DNA of 64,000 nucleotides from Megascapheus bottae (GCA_024803745.1 JANJXV010000029.1:23539530-23603529); one strand, 5' to 3'. Positions 45,233-56,583 are shown, counted from the stretch's first letter. Notes: a model not told the origin generated them from the sequence alone. Numbers and translations: made by a program.

Positions 45233-45424
45233 ACTTTTTCTGAGTAAAGCCAGTGCATCTACCATATCCCAATTAGGTAGACTTCTATTTTTATCAAAAG
45301 AATGCTAAAATTGAATGATAAGGATATTTATTTCTAGTAATGAAAATGTGGTCATTTTTACTAAGGCAAAATGTTAATGTACCAAAGAAAGATGATGGTT
45401 AAAAGAATCATCTGAATCATTACC

Positions 45425-45487
45425 TTACTTGTGTAACTGTAGCCCCTCTGTACATCACTTTGACAACAAAATTAAATTAAAAAAAGA
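45425..45487 (+). mobile_element. Very short L1 3' terminus
   Basis: GTGTAACTGTAGCCCCTCTG, ACATCACTTTGACAACAAAA then A-rich tail. AAGAATCATCTG occurs before it (about 45403-45414) and after it (about 45483-45494), an exact target duplication for an insertion of roughly 65 bp. Confidence 0.85.
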
Positions 45488-45494
45488 ATCATCT

Positions 45495-47892
45495 GTAGAA
45501 TAATAGTGATGTAAGTGAAGTTGTAACAGTTTTTTTTTTAACAATTCCTGTTCTACATTAGGCATTAACAACTTGTCTACATTAGGCATTAGCAATGGTC
45601 AGATAATAAGTATATTAGATTTTGTGTGCCATAAAGACTGTTGGAGGTACTCAGTGCTGCCATTAAAGCTTGGTAACAGCCATAACAGTTATAAATGAAT
45701 ACGTTTACCTTTGCTCAAATAGAACTTTACTTAAAAATAAACACTGGCACCTATTTGATTCATTGGCTATAATATGTTATCCTGCCTACCACATTAGTAG
45801 TCAAGAAGCTGAATTACACATTAAGAGAAGTAATGCAACTTTATGCCATTCTGTACTATTTATTATATATTCCAGCAAGATTGTTGCATTTTCATTTTTA
45901 GAAAATAATATTCTTATGGTCTGAGATGTAAGGGAAAAGAACAATCAGGAAATATTTTGTCTTTATTACATTGCATGTGTCACACTAGATTTTCCTCTAC
46001 TTTGAAAAAAAGTTTTAAATCAATATTTGTACCTACAAAGCATTTAAGGAAATTAGCCAGAAGGTCAATGGAGAACAATTTACCAGCTAGATTGTGGGAT
46101 CCATATTGTTTATGTGATGGGCTTATTGATTATTAGGATAGCGCAGCAAGCTGTACTGATCAGATTTCTCTTGCTGGGTTGTGTTTGTGTCACCACAAAA
46201 AAGCCATCATTTCTCCTCTTTCCTTTGTGAATTTGGAAGACAAATATATTTTATTCTGTTTTCAGAGAGGTATCACATTCCCAAATGAACAGCTGCTTAT
46301 CATTTTAGGAGCTTTTGAGCTGAGAAATAAAGGTAGATTAACATTTCAGCTCAATCAGACCACAAAACGAAATTATCTCTTCATTGTCAATTCTTTCCAC
46401 TTCTCTTTCAAAAACTGAAACCTCTCGGTGAAATAGTACAATTAAGGAACATAATAATCCAGATGCTTTCTGTCATTTCTTATATATTATGACTCATGTA
46501 TCTCAAGAATATAATTGATGTCTAAATATTAAATAAATATTGTTGCCAGAAGCCCAAGACATTTTTGTGGTGGAAAAAAGAAAACTGCGAAGGGACAGAG
46601 AGCAGGGTTCTAGTTCTTTGGCTAATGATAACCAGCTGTGTCCTTGAGCAGTCTTTATGGGCTAAATATCATTCGAGGTTCCTTGAAGCATGGTAACACC
46701 CTACATACTCTATCCAAACCTATTAATGAATGTCCAGTCATTTAGTGTTTTCTACCTAGCAACCCATGAAAATAAATCAGCAGGTCTTGAGAAGCTATGC
46801 GAGCTATAGAATGTTTCCTTGAGAAAGAAATGTGTTGATTTACTTTTAAGAATCAAAACATTATCTCACTCAGTAGAGATTTCTAAAGGTCCTAATAGGA
46901 ATAAGCATCTCTCTGTGTAAGAGGCCAGGAAACTCTAGGTGATCTCTATATAATCAAAGGGCACTTTAGAGTCTAAAATTTCTACACCATGAATTACATT
47001 TAGGGTTTCTGTAATTACTGTTGCCAGAAAAATAATTGCTGATGAGAGCAAGATTGAGCTATAAGGCTTTCCCCAGCAAAGGCAGGAACAGAGAAGTAAG
47101 AAACTTACAACAGTAGAAGACCAAAGGCAGTATTATCCAAAACATTCCAGAGGGTTCCCACTAAGCAATCTTCAGGAAAGCAGCAGTACTCTTGATTCAC
47201 AGATTTAAAGAAACACGGAAGAATTTAAGAATGTGATGCAGTGTCTGGTTCTATTTTTTTATGATGGTTATTGATTTCCTTCTCAGTTAAATTTTATATG
47301 CATTTGGAGTGTTTCTCATATGTACATGAAAACAAGAATTCTCGCATGCAAATAACATGTGGATATCTAACAGTCCAACCATCTACCATGTACCTGCTTA
47401 AGCCACAATATTAACTTCACCATGTCCTCTATTCTATGAAGATGAAGTTCTGAGCAAGGGGGAAAACCACTTGAAGAAAAGGTTCACCATTTGTTTACTA
47501 GAAGAAATTCTTCTTGAGATCATATGTTTGAGAAGATATTCATATTCCTCCTTAAACCAAGGTCAACTGTAAAAGGCATCTACAGAAAGTCCTATGGTCA
47601 GCTCCCCAAAAATACCAGCCCAATTTCATTGCACAGCAATGATGATAAATTCTCTAGTGTCTAAAGGAGGAACACTCGAAGCCTGAGTGTGTTACTTAAA
47701 ACATATGACTCTATAAGGCCTCCACCAAGCATCTGGGACCAAATAGAAATAAAACTACAGCCATTGACAAATAGTGACACTAATAAGTGTCCAGTGTATT
47801 CTAGATGTTAAAATACTTTCATAGTACAAAGCAAGACAATGCAGAATCATGACATTACAGAAAAAAAAGGATCTGCAATATGTCCTATGGTG
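45495..47892. other. 2.4 kb repeat-free DNA
   Basis: No SINE, L1 or gene recognised. A small direct duplication (TCTACATTAGGCATTA at about 45551 and 45576) is present. Open frames up to 84 codons are unsupported. Confidence 0.4.
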
Positions 47893-47907
47893 ATGATAGA
47901 TAGATAA

Positions 47908-47955
<48 letters not shown>

Positions 47956-48049
47956 CTAGATAGATGATAGATAGATAGATAGATAGATAGATAGAAAGAT
48001 AGATAGACAGACACAGACACCCAGACAGACACACAGACAGATAGATAGG
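47893..48049. repeat. (GATA)n microsatellite grading into (CAGA)n
   Basis: Two GATA blocks interrupted at about 47950-47965, then ACAGACAC-type units. The isoleucine/tyrosine/leucine/serine open frame on the minus strand is an artefact. Confidence 0.97.
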
Positions 48050-48176
48050 CAGGCTATACACTTATGGTATAGTTATTATGTGATAGATATAGTTTCTTAT
48101 GATAGAGAGAGATTTTGAATAGCATAAGCAACATTTATCTATCCCTACATCCATATTGGCTAAAAAATTTATCATT

Positions 48177-48274
48177 ATATTCCCCTCAGCAGATGAATAG
48201 ATTAAGAAAATGTGGTATATATATGCAATGGAATTCTAGGCCGCAAGCAGAAAAAGTGACATCGCCCCATTCTT
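48177..48274 (+). mobile_element. Older L1 3' end, left part (split by a later L1)
   Basis: TTCCCCTCAGCAGATGAATAG and GCAATGGAATTCTAGGCCGC match the ORF2 C-terminus. It stops after TGACATCGCCCCATTCTT (48257-48274) and resumes at the duplicate of that word, 53602. Confidence 0.85.
48257..48274 (+). repeat. 18-bp target duplication, left copy
   Basis: TGACATCGCCCCATTCTT, identical to 53602-53619. Marks the borders of a single 5.3-kb insertion. Confidence 0.97.
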
Positions 48275-48291
48275 TTGTAGTTTTTTTTTGT

Positions 48292-48870
48292 TTTCTTTTA
48301 TAATTTTTATTATAATGAATAGAGGGGTTACTTATATTCACCAGATAGTAGGTACATAACTTCTCACATATTTATACCCCTTCCAATGATTTTGTCCCCA
48401 TTTCCCTCCCCCGACCCCCGAAAATCAACTTGCCCACCGCTTCTCTTTCTAATTTCAAATAAACAAATAAATGTATATACAACATGCCGGGTAAAAAGGT
48501 CAGAGAGTAAGAATATAATATTAGCCAAAAGGCAACAAAAGAGGAGAGAAATAACAGTACATTAAGAACAACAATCACACAAGATAAAGCTCTTATTTCC
48601 ATATCCTAGAGATCTTTGCATTTAGCCTAATTCTATATGGCTTTATGTAGCTAGGATTTGCATATTATAATCCTCTGCTAGGAGAGTCCTAGGTGTGTAC
48701 TAATTATTATAAATGAGGGAAACCATTGAGGCTGTTTCTTTGGGTCTGGCTTATTTTCCAAGTCTTTCAATTTCCCTACAAGTGGGGCTATGTCATTCTT
48801 TCTGATGATAGCATAGAATTCCATTGTGTATAAGGAGCACATCTTCTTGAGCCAATCATCGACAGAGGGT
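48292..48870 (-). mobile_element. 3' UTR and ORF2 C-terminal end of the minus L1
   Basis: Antisense of the 3' UTR: AATGAATAGAGGGGTTACTT, CCCCATTTCCCTCCCCCGAC, CTCTGCTAGGAGAGTCCTAG. ORF2 joins at about 48835-48870. Confidence 0.88.
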
Positions 48871-50300
48871 CCCTGGGCTTTTCTTGGATGGAAGGTCTCT
48901 TATTGCCATTTCTATTTCAGTGCTTGAAATATGTCTGTTTAGTTGGATTAGGTCATCTTGGTTCAGTGTGGGTATGTTAATATTGGCTAGAAATTCATCC
49001 ATTTTTTTCTAGATTCTCAAATTTGTTGGCATAAAGGTTTGAAAAGTATTCCCTCATGATGCTCTGGATCTTGGTAATTTCTGTCATCACATTACCATTC
49101 TCATCTGTGTGCTCCCTTCTTTTTTTGGTAAGATTAGCTAAGGGTCTACCAATTTTGTTAGTTTTTTCAAAGAACCAACTCCTTGTTTTGTTGATTCTTT
49201 CTATACTTTTTTTGGACTCCAAGTCAGTTAATTCTGCTTTGATATTAATAATTTTCTTCCTTCTACTGGGATTGGGGTTGGTTTGTTGCTCTTTTTCCAA
49301 GAGCTTAAGGCACGGCATTAAGTTGTTGGTTTGTGATTTTTCCAATTTGTTAATGTAAGCATTCAGAGCTGTATGTTTTCCTCTGAGTACTGCCTTTGCT
49401 GTGTCCCAAAGGAGCTGGTATTTTGTGTGCTCCTTTTTGTTAAATTTCATAAACTGTTGAATTTCTGTTCTGATGTCCCCAATGACCCATTGGTGATTCA
49501 ACAGTGTGTTGTTCAATCTCCATGAGTTACAGGGTTGTCATTGGTGGAGATTGGTGCTCAGTTCCCATTTGATGCCCTCGTGGTCTGAGAGAATGCAGGG
49601 AATAATTTCAGTGTTTCTGAATCTGCACAGGTTTGCTTCATGCCCTACAATGTGATTATTTTGGAAAATGTTCCATGTGCTGCTGAAAAAAACATATATT
49701 GTTTTGTTGTGTGAAATAATCTGAAGATGTCTGTTAGATCTCTTTGGTATATACTGTTGTTCAATTCTGAGGTTTCTCTGTTGAGCTTTTGCCTGGTTGA
49801 TCTGTCCAGAGGTGAGAGTAGTGTGTTAAAGTCACCAACAATCACTGTTTAGATCTATGTGTGGTTTCAGTGAAAGTAAAGTTTGCTTGATGAAGTTCTG
49901 TGCTCCAGGATTAGATGTGTGGATATTTAGGATGGTTATGTTCTCCTGGAGGAGAGATCCCTTTATTAGTATGTAATAACCTTCTTTTCTTTTCTCACTA
50001 ATTTTAGTTTGAAGTCTATTTTATCTGATATGAGGATGGCAACTCCAGCCTGTTTATGGAGGCCGTTAGCTTGATAAACTTTATTCCAACATCTTACTTT
50101 CCCCAAAAATGTTTGTTTTTGGGGGGGCAAGATGTGTCTCTTGAAGATAGCAGAATGATGGATCGCGTTTTGATCCAACTTGACAGTTTATTCATTTTAA
50201 TTGGAGAGTAAAGTCCATTGATATTGAGGGTTAGGATTGGAAAATATTTAGTTGTTCCTGTCTTTTTTTTTTCAAAGCTTTCTTTAGAGCCTGTGGCTTG
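48871..50300 (-). pseudogene. L1 ORF2 pseudogene (endonuclease, linker, RT start)
   Basis: Sense runs right to left. Endonuclease pieces are readable at 50094-50390 (TKYFPILTLNINGL), around 49830 (VGDFNTLLS) and near 49580 (LSDHEG). The linker is readable at 48995-49516 (MKFNKKEHTKYQLLWDTAKA near its start) and closely resembles 24318 onward in the other L1. The reverse-transcriptase catalytic core is deleted. Several stops and frameshifts exclude function. Confidence 0.87.
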
Positions 50301-50374
50301 ACATTTCTTGTGGCAATTAGCTGGTGTGAGTTTCGGGTGCCATTTCTTTGTCAGTACCATGTTTGTGTTGGTTT

Positions 50375-51454
50375 TCAGTGTACAGAACATCTTTCAGGAT
50401 TTTCTGCTGGCTTGTTTGCTACATAATGTTGCAACTTTTCCTTGGAATGGAAGGTTTTTATTGTTCCCTCAGTTATGAATGAGAACTTAGCTGGGTACAG
50501 TATTCTTGGTTGGTAGTTATTTATCTCAAGGGCATGACATATATTCATCCAATCTCTTCTTGCTTGCATGGTCTGTGCTGAGAAATCTGTGGTTATTCTG
50601 ATAGGTTTTCATTTGTAGATGATTGTTCTCTTCTCCCTGGCTGCTTTTAGGATCCTTTCTTTGGTCTCTATTGATCATGTAGGGATTATAATGTGGTGAT
50701 ATGATGTCCTTTTCTGGTCAAGTCTGTTTGGGGTTTTAAAAGCTTCTTGTATCTAGATTGGTCTGTCCTTCTGGATATTTGGGAAGTTCTCTGAGATGAT
50801 TCCCTGAAGTATATTTCCAATACCATTGACCACTTTCTCCAGGCCCACCTCAATACAAATTACCCTTAAATTAGGCTTCCTAATTTTACCTTGGACCTCC
50901 TGAAGCATTCTCTCATATTTCCTAGATTTGGTTTAACTCATTTTCTGTTCTTTCTCTATAACAACTAGATTATCTTCAACCCCGAAGATCCTTCTTTCTT
51001 CTGCATTGTCTAACCTGCTATCAATACTTTCTAATTTATTCTTCATTTCCCTTCCCATTTGCATCTCTTGTTTTAGATCATGTATGGATTTCTTTAACTT
51101 CTTGATTTCCATTTGAGTGGTTAGCTCAGCAGCTTTACTCTCATTGGACATTTGTTGAAGTTCAGTCAGCTTTTTGTTTGTGGATTCTATGAATTCATCT
51201 ATTTTTCTTTGTAAATCCTTTGTTATGGCTTCCTTTATGGCTTCCTCTCCTTCACGTATCACCTTCTGTATGGTTTCGTCTCATTTAGATAGGGCTTCCT
51301 CACATATCTTTTTCTGTATGTTTTCTAACTTTTCATTAATCATGTTTATCAATTGCATTTGTATCGCATTTAGAGAACTCTCCTCTAGTTTTATCACTGA
51401 CTGCTCCATTTCCTGTTTATATTGCGTGGGAGATGCTATTCCTTGATTTGACAT
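50375..51454 (-). pseudogene. L1 ORF1 pseudogene
   Basis: The start at 51454 reads MSNQGIASPTQYK, parallel to the copy at 22263. A TGA (51283-51281) follows EEALSK at the same alignment position as the stop in the other copy. The coiled coil continues at 51262-50933 (KKLKKSIHDLKQEMQ). The C-terminal domain is readable at 50569-50375 (MQARRDWMNICHALEINNYQ). The central RNA-recognition part is broken by frameshifts. Confidence 0.87.
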
Positions 51455-51470
51455 TTTTCTTGAGTTTCTT

Positions 51471-51513
51471 TTTTTTAATATTTTTTATTGTATTTAATAA
51501 AGGGGTTACATGA
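51471..51513 (-). mobile_element. 43-bp L1 3'-tail micro-insertion at an ORF1 start
   Basis: The inserted antisense sequence TATTTAATAAAGGGGTTACA with a T run is the extreme 3' end of an L1 (sense TGTAACCCCTTTATTAAATA plus A-tail). TTTTCTTGAGTTTCTT flanks it exactly (51455-51470 and 51514-51529). The same place in the other L1 (about 22250) has no insertion. Confidence 0.93.
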
Positions 51514-51529
51514 TTTTCTTGAGTTTCTT

Positions 51530-53205
51530 ATTCTGCCCATTTGAAAATTGGAGTAAGATTAATACTGCACAAGTATACAATTTTTAAGATATAACCAACC
51601 TAGAGCTCTTTAGCTGGCCAGACAATAGATGTTCATAATTTTAGATTGGTATTATCACTCTCTCTCTCTCTCTTTCTACACTTACAGACAAATCTCATAC
51701 CACCACCAGTCACCTTTTTATGACCAAAAAAACCCCTCCTCAATCCAATCTCTATTGTTTCTAAGTCCCTCTGGACCTACAGTATAATTGAACACCTAGA
51801 TGTACAATATTGCTCATCAACCATCAACTGTAGATCCATGCATTATAAAAGTTGAAGGATGAACAGAAAATCAGAGATAGAAAAATAGTATGAAAGACAA
51901 GAGGGGAGGTAAGAAAAGAGTAATTTTGGAGTGTAAGATTAATATATTAATGGAGAAAAGGGATAGGTGACTTAAGGTGATAGAAAGGTAAAATACTTGA
52001 ATACCAAATTTAGAAGCAATAAGATAAAACTTATGACAATAAGAAAAGTAGTAAGAAGAATATATAAAGAAAAGAGGAAGGTATATTTAGGAGAGTTCAA
52101 TAGTAAAAAATTTGAAAAAAGTAAAAATAAACAACAATAAACAAGAGAAAAATGTAGCGGGAGATCCCACATAATTGTGAGTTCTTAGACAGGAAATACT
52201 AGGGTTAAGAACCAACAGATTAAAAAGCAGATGACTGTATCAATAGAAATACCATTTGTATCCAGTCTGTACCCAGTGCTGTTATTATGTTTCTACAAAC
52301 CATCACAATGACAGAGGAAAGCGTGGGGGGGGGGGAGAAGTATCATAACGTTAAAAAAAAAGTGGAGGTAAAATGGCAAAAAAAAAAAAAAGTAAAAATA
52401 CAAATGAAAAAAGGTACTGGGAAAAAGGAGTATTCTTTAGTTTGTTTTTTTCGTGGGGGTAGTGGACGGGATAGGAAACTTGTGTCGCCAATAAATTCTG
52501 GATCCAATCACTTCAAAAAGTCTTTTTCTCTTGTGATTTCGGTTTGTGGTTTTTCTGATCAGTTTGCTTGATTGGGCAGATAAAAAAAGGTGGAGCGGAG
52601 AGTGGCTTTGTTTACCAGGCCCCGCCCAGGGCAGACATCAGGCTAAGCTGACTCTGGGAAAACCTTTGCCCTTTGAAGAATGGCTCTGCCAGCACCACTT
52701 CTCAGGCTCCAGTTGGTTTGGCCGGGTCTTTCCCAGCAGTCAAGATGGTGCTGCTCTCAGCTGGATGGGGAGGGGCTCCTTCCCAATGCCATTCTGCGAG
52801 CAGAAGTGGAAACTTCTCCACGGAAGTACTCACAAATTACTGGATTCTCTGGTTCCTTGAAGCTGGCAGGTCTGTGCCCAGCTGGGTGATGGCTCTGGGC
52901 TCTCAAAGGCTCTGTGTGGCTCTGTCTGGAGCCAGCGGGTCTGCACTGCTGAGAAGCATTGCCTGCTCAGGTTCAGGAAGGAGGCTTTGTCTCTGCGGCA
53001 GCTTGGAGAGGCTGGCATTCCTCCAGGCTGTCTTCTTGCACCAGTTTTCTGCCTTTTTCCTCTCTGACTGAGATCTCTTTGGTGCTAAAGCTTACTCAGG
53101 ATCAATCTTTGGGTATGAACTTTCCCCTACGATGTTAGAACTGGTATCTTGGAGAGAGCTCAGAAAACACACTCTGAACCGCCGCCATCTTCCTGTGATC
53201 TGGAA
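51530..53205 (-). promoter_or_regulatory. L1 5' UTR (complete-looking, about 1.7 kb)
   Basis: The distal 700 bp (52500-53205) is clearly GC-richer than the surroundings, as expected of an L1 promoter. The outermost 25 bp contains GCCGCCATCTTCC on the plus strand (53181-53193), i.e. GGAAGATGGCGGC in L1 sense, a YY1-type site close to the 5' end. The proximal 490 bp matches 21772-22262. Plus-strand open frames of 69-132 codons across 52546-53071 run antisense to the element and have no recognisable domain. Confidence 0.8.
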
Positions 53206-53601
53206 TCTGATTTGTATATCTTTTGTGACCAGAGATGTCGAGCATTTCTTCCTGTGTTTATAGGCCATTCTTATTTCTTCTTCAGAGAAGACTCTTTTTA
53301 AGTCTTTGGCCCATCTTTTAATGGGGTGTTTGTTTCTTCGATGATTTGTTTTGAGAGATTCAAATTTTTTAACTGTGATATATTTTATATATGAGGCCTT
53401 TGTGTATGGTTAGTGAGGATTTTCTCCCACTCTGTGGGCTTCCTATTTAACTTGTTAGCTATGTCCTTTGCCACACAGAAGCTCTGCAGTTTGATGTAGT
53501 CTCATTTATTCAAACTTTCTTTTGTTTGTTGTGTTTCTGGGTCTTTGTTGAGAAAGTTTCGACCTGTACCTAGGAGGCCTAGTATATCTCCTATTCCTAC
53601 T
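53206..53601 (-). mobile_element. ORF2 fragment fused upstream of the L1 5' UTR
   Basis: Antisense ORF2: GTCGAGCATTTCTTCCTGTG, TTAATGGGGTGTTTGTTTCT, TTCTCCCACTCTGTGGGCTT, AGAAGCTCTGCAGTTTGATG. It has the same orientation as the L1 whose 5' UTR it precedes and lies inside the same target duplication, so it came in with that element. Confidence 0.88.
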
Positions 53602-54196
53602 TGACATCGCCCCATTCTTAGGGAAATGGAAAGATCTGGAAAAAAAACTATCAAGTAAAATAAGCCAGATCCAAAGAAACACAGGCTCCATGGTTTCTAT
53701 CATTTGTAATAATTAGTATACATCTAGTATTTTCCTAGCAGAGGATCATAATAACAATACCTATGCGCATATGACTATATAGGATGGTGCAAAGCAAAAT
53801 CAATTTCAGGATATGGATACAAGTGGTTTATGTTTGTAGTTGTTGTTTTGAATGTACTATGGGAAATTATTTCTCCCCCGCCCCTTTATGGTTTATCCCT
53901 TGCTGTTAGTGTATCTGACTTTGGTACCTGTGTATTGTAGATATGTCTATTTGAATTAAGAAAGTGAAGGGGAAAAACAAGAAGATAAGACAAAAGAACA
54001 AAGAGTGAACCAATGTAACAGTGATTCAAGATAGTACATTGGAAATGAACTTTACAGCAGAGGAGTGGATTGGGGGAGGGAAAGTGAGACAAACATGGGA
54101 AGGGGTTACAATGCTCGAGAAGTAATCTACTCACTACATTATGAATGTAACTGTAACTCCTCTATACATCACCTTGACAACAAAATTTTTAAAAAG
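53602..54196 (+). mobile_element. Older L1 3' end, right part (host of the insertion)
   Basis: Continues the element begun at 48177: AGGGAAATGGAAAGATCTGG, ATAAGCCAGATCCAAAGAAA, TTTCCTAGCAGAGGATCATA, AAGAGTGAACCAATGTAACA, ATGAATGTAACTGTAACTCC and an A-rich tail. Same 3' UTR subfamily as 35412-35796. Confidence 0.92.
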
Positions 54197-55872
54197 AAAA
54201 GAAAAAAAAACTCTGCTAAGCTGCCATTTTCTTTCCTACTTTCTGATTTCTAAAAGTATTCTTTCATTAGGCACTCAAATCGACTATCCTATGAAAAACT
54301 GTAAGCAATTGTTGCTTGGGGATCTAGTAAATAAAAGAGTAAAATAAAATAAACTAAGATTAGTTATGTTTACACACTAACAGTGTTAATATTATAGTAA
54401 TATATGAAATATACATTGTCCAAAAATCATAGAGCATCTTTTATTCCATAGATACTAAGCTGCGAAAATATAGTCTTAGTGCAGGCCTGAGTATGGCATC
54501 ATGAGGAACCCTGTTTCTCAGGAGGGAAATTGGACAATTCCTACTTTGAAAGAACAAAACCGTCATGTAATGGGTAAGCTATTGGTTTGCATTCTGAGCA
54601 TGGTTTTTATTAGAGCCAACCATTTCCCTCTATTTATGATTATCTACAGAACCCTCTATGTGGTAGACACAGTCTATTAAAGATTCCTATATGTAGAATC
54701 TAATGAAAACTGATAAGCCAACTAAAACTATGACCTCTTAGAGAATGCAACCTATTTGTAATCAAGTATGCAACATTGGATATTAAACTTTCAGGATGAA
54801 AAGTGGGTGAAAAATACATTCTTTAGACCAAGATTCTTCAAATAACACCTATATTAGGAAGTGTCAGCAGGATCTAGCTAGCCATTATTACATATTTTAA
54901 CCTTTTCATGAAGCAGATATACTGTTTCCAAATGAAGCTAAAATCCTAGATGTTTTGGATATATATTACATAAGAAACAAAGAGGAGATGTTCTGTATTA
55001 GTGGATGAAAATTCCAGCCTGTACATTCAACAAAAAAGGTAAGCCATCTTAAGGCTTCAAAAGATAAGCTATAAGGGAGCCCTCAGGCAGCCCAATATTT
55101 TCCTAGAATTGGATTTCTCTAAACCCTGAACTGTGACCAGCAAAGACTTTAGCTTGGAAAATTGATTTTCAACTATATTTCCTGAGGACTCACCAAAGCC
55201 ATGAAGTAAAAGAAACAATAATTCTTTGTCCATTGCATTGATAAAGTGAAATCACATGGGATTTTTCTATCACTAGTATAAATGAGAAATAGTCTTCAAT
55301 TGGTTACCTTTTCATTGTTAAACTGTTGTGTTCACTAAGGGAAAGGGTTGTTTATTTACCATGTGAGGTGGTACCATACACACTATGCTGCTCATTTTGA
55401 TTTCTTTTAGTTTTGTTCAATAAATATTGAGCTGCCTGGCTAGAGATCCGTCAAATGCTTAAGGAAAGAAAGGGAGCACAAATAAATAATGGCTGCAGCC
55501 TGATAATGTATGGAGAAGCCCTTGGTCTAGCCCCCAAGGACCTGTACTCCAAAGGAGATTATGCTCTACAGTAATGGATTAATTAAAATAAGCACTATCT
55601 TAATAAAAGTCTGCTGTGAATTTCGTGTTAGTAGCTTTGGATTTCTATTATTGTATACCATGGTGTGTGAGCAGACACAGCTGCCATGTTTCTCTCTCAG
55701 TCTATCCTAATGATAATCTGCTGAGCTTCTGGGTGGTCCAGTGTCTAGATGGACCACATCCCAGGAACAGAAACAAGCATATAAGATATTAAAGGACTAA
55801 CATCCATGCCATGGGAATAGGTTTTGAAGCATCTTCCCTTAGCACTTCCAAAGACAAAGAAAAGTTTTGTTA

Positions 55873-55876
<4 letters not shown>
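54197..55876. other. 1.7 kb repeat-free DNA
   Basis: No SINE, L1 or gene recognised. Confidence 0.4.
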
Positions 55877-55917
<41 letters not shown>

Positions 55918-55919
55918 TT
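55877..55919. repeat. (CA)n microsatellite used as L1 target
   Basis: About 19 CA units. Its right end (CACACACACAATTT, 55906-55919) is duplicated at 56147-56160 around an L1 tail. Confidence 0.95.
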
Positions 55920-56146
55920 ATTTTAATTTCTTTTTTAAAATTTTTATTGTGATTAATAGAAGGGTTACATTATATTCACCAGATAAAAGGTGCGTAACTT
56001 CACAAACATTAATACTCTTTCTCATAACATGGTCCCCATTTCCCTCCCCTCTGCCCCCACTTATCTTGATTTCCCCCCTTCCCTATCCAATTTCAAATAA
56101 CCAATTAAGCACATATAAAATATATCAGATAACAAGGTGAAATAGT
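55920..56146 (-). mobile_element. L1 3' UTR fragment, antisense, with 14-bp target duplication
   Basis: ATTGTGATTAATAGAAGGGT, ACCAGATAAAAGGTGCGTAA, CATGGTCCCCATTTCCCTCC, AATATATCAGATAACAAGG. Exact CACACACACAATTT on both sides. Confidence 0.95.
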
Positions 56147-56214
56147 CACACACACAATTTTTAAGTAAGATGTACGAAGGGATTTAATTCAGCATGTCAA
56201 TCTGTGAAAACAAT

Positions 56215-56505
56215 GCATTTTGACCAATACTACCCTTTTCATCATTGTCATCCCTCTTCTCAAGGCTACTCATGCTCTCAATTTACCTGTTTCCATTTTA
56301 ACATACATATCTTGAATACTATGACTGCATTCGCTCACCTTTTTTCTTTCCTAACCCCTTTCCTTTACCTCCCCTGCTCCCCTAACACATGACAATTGGT
56401 GTTACAACTTATACATTAGTAATTTAGATTTAACACATAGGAAAGAAAATATTCATCCTTTCTCTATCTGAGCCTGATTTACATCACTTCATAAAATAAC
56501 CAATG
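56215..56505 (-). mobile_element. Old L1 3' UTR, antisense
   Basis: AATACTATGACTGCATTCGC, CCTCCCCTGCTCCCCTAACA, GATTTAACACATAGGAAAGA and TGAGCCTGATTTACATCACT match the old L1 relics at 11481 and 32790. Confidence 0.72.
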
Positions 56506-56514
56506 TGAAATGAG

Positions 56515-56583
56515 ACTAGAGGCTTGGCTCAAGAGCATTTACCTGATGAGCACGGGTCCTGAGTTCAATCCCTAGGACCATCA
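56515..56583 (+). mobile_element. ID-like tRNA-derived SINE monomer
   Basis: GGCTTGGCTCAAGAGCATTT (A-box region) and GAGTTCAATCCCTAGGACC (B box) followed by an A-rich tail. No Geo or 7SL arm attached. Confidence 0.6.

Larger units (their letters stand above)
48275..53601 (-). mobile_element. Minus-strand L1 with full 5' UTR, internal ORF2 deletion and extra 5' ORF2 fragment
   Basis: Read on the minus strand the insertion has an extra ORF2 piece (53601-53206), a 5' UTR (about 53205-51455), ORF1, the ORF2 endonuclease part, an internal deletion near 48880, the ORF2 end, and a 3' UTR and tail (to 48275). An exact 18-bp duplication flanks the whole. The deletion joins CCCCAGGGACC to CTCTGTCGATGATTGG and removes the reverse-transcriptase core. 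A 43-bp L1 tail sits at 51471-51513. Confidence 0.92.

Noticed and set aside
47847..48032. Isoleucine/tyrosine/leucine/serine repeat frame
   Set aside because: Translation of (GATA)n on the opposite strand.
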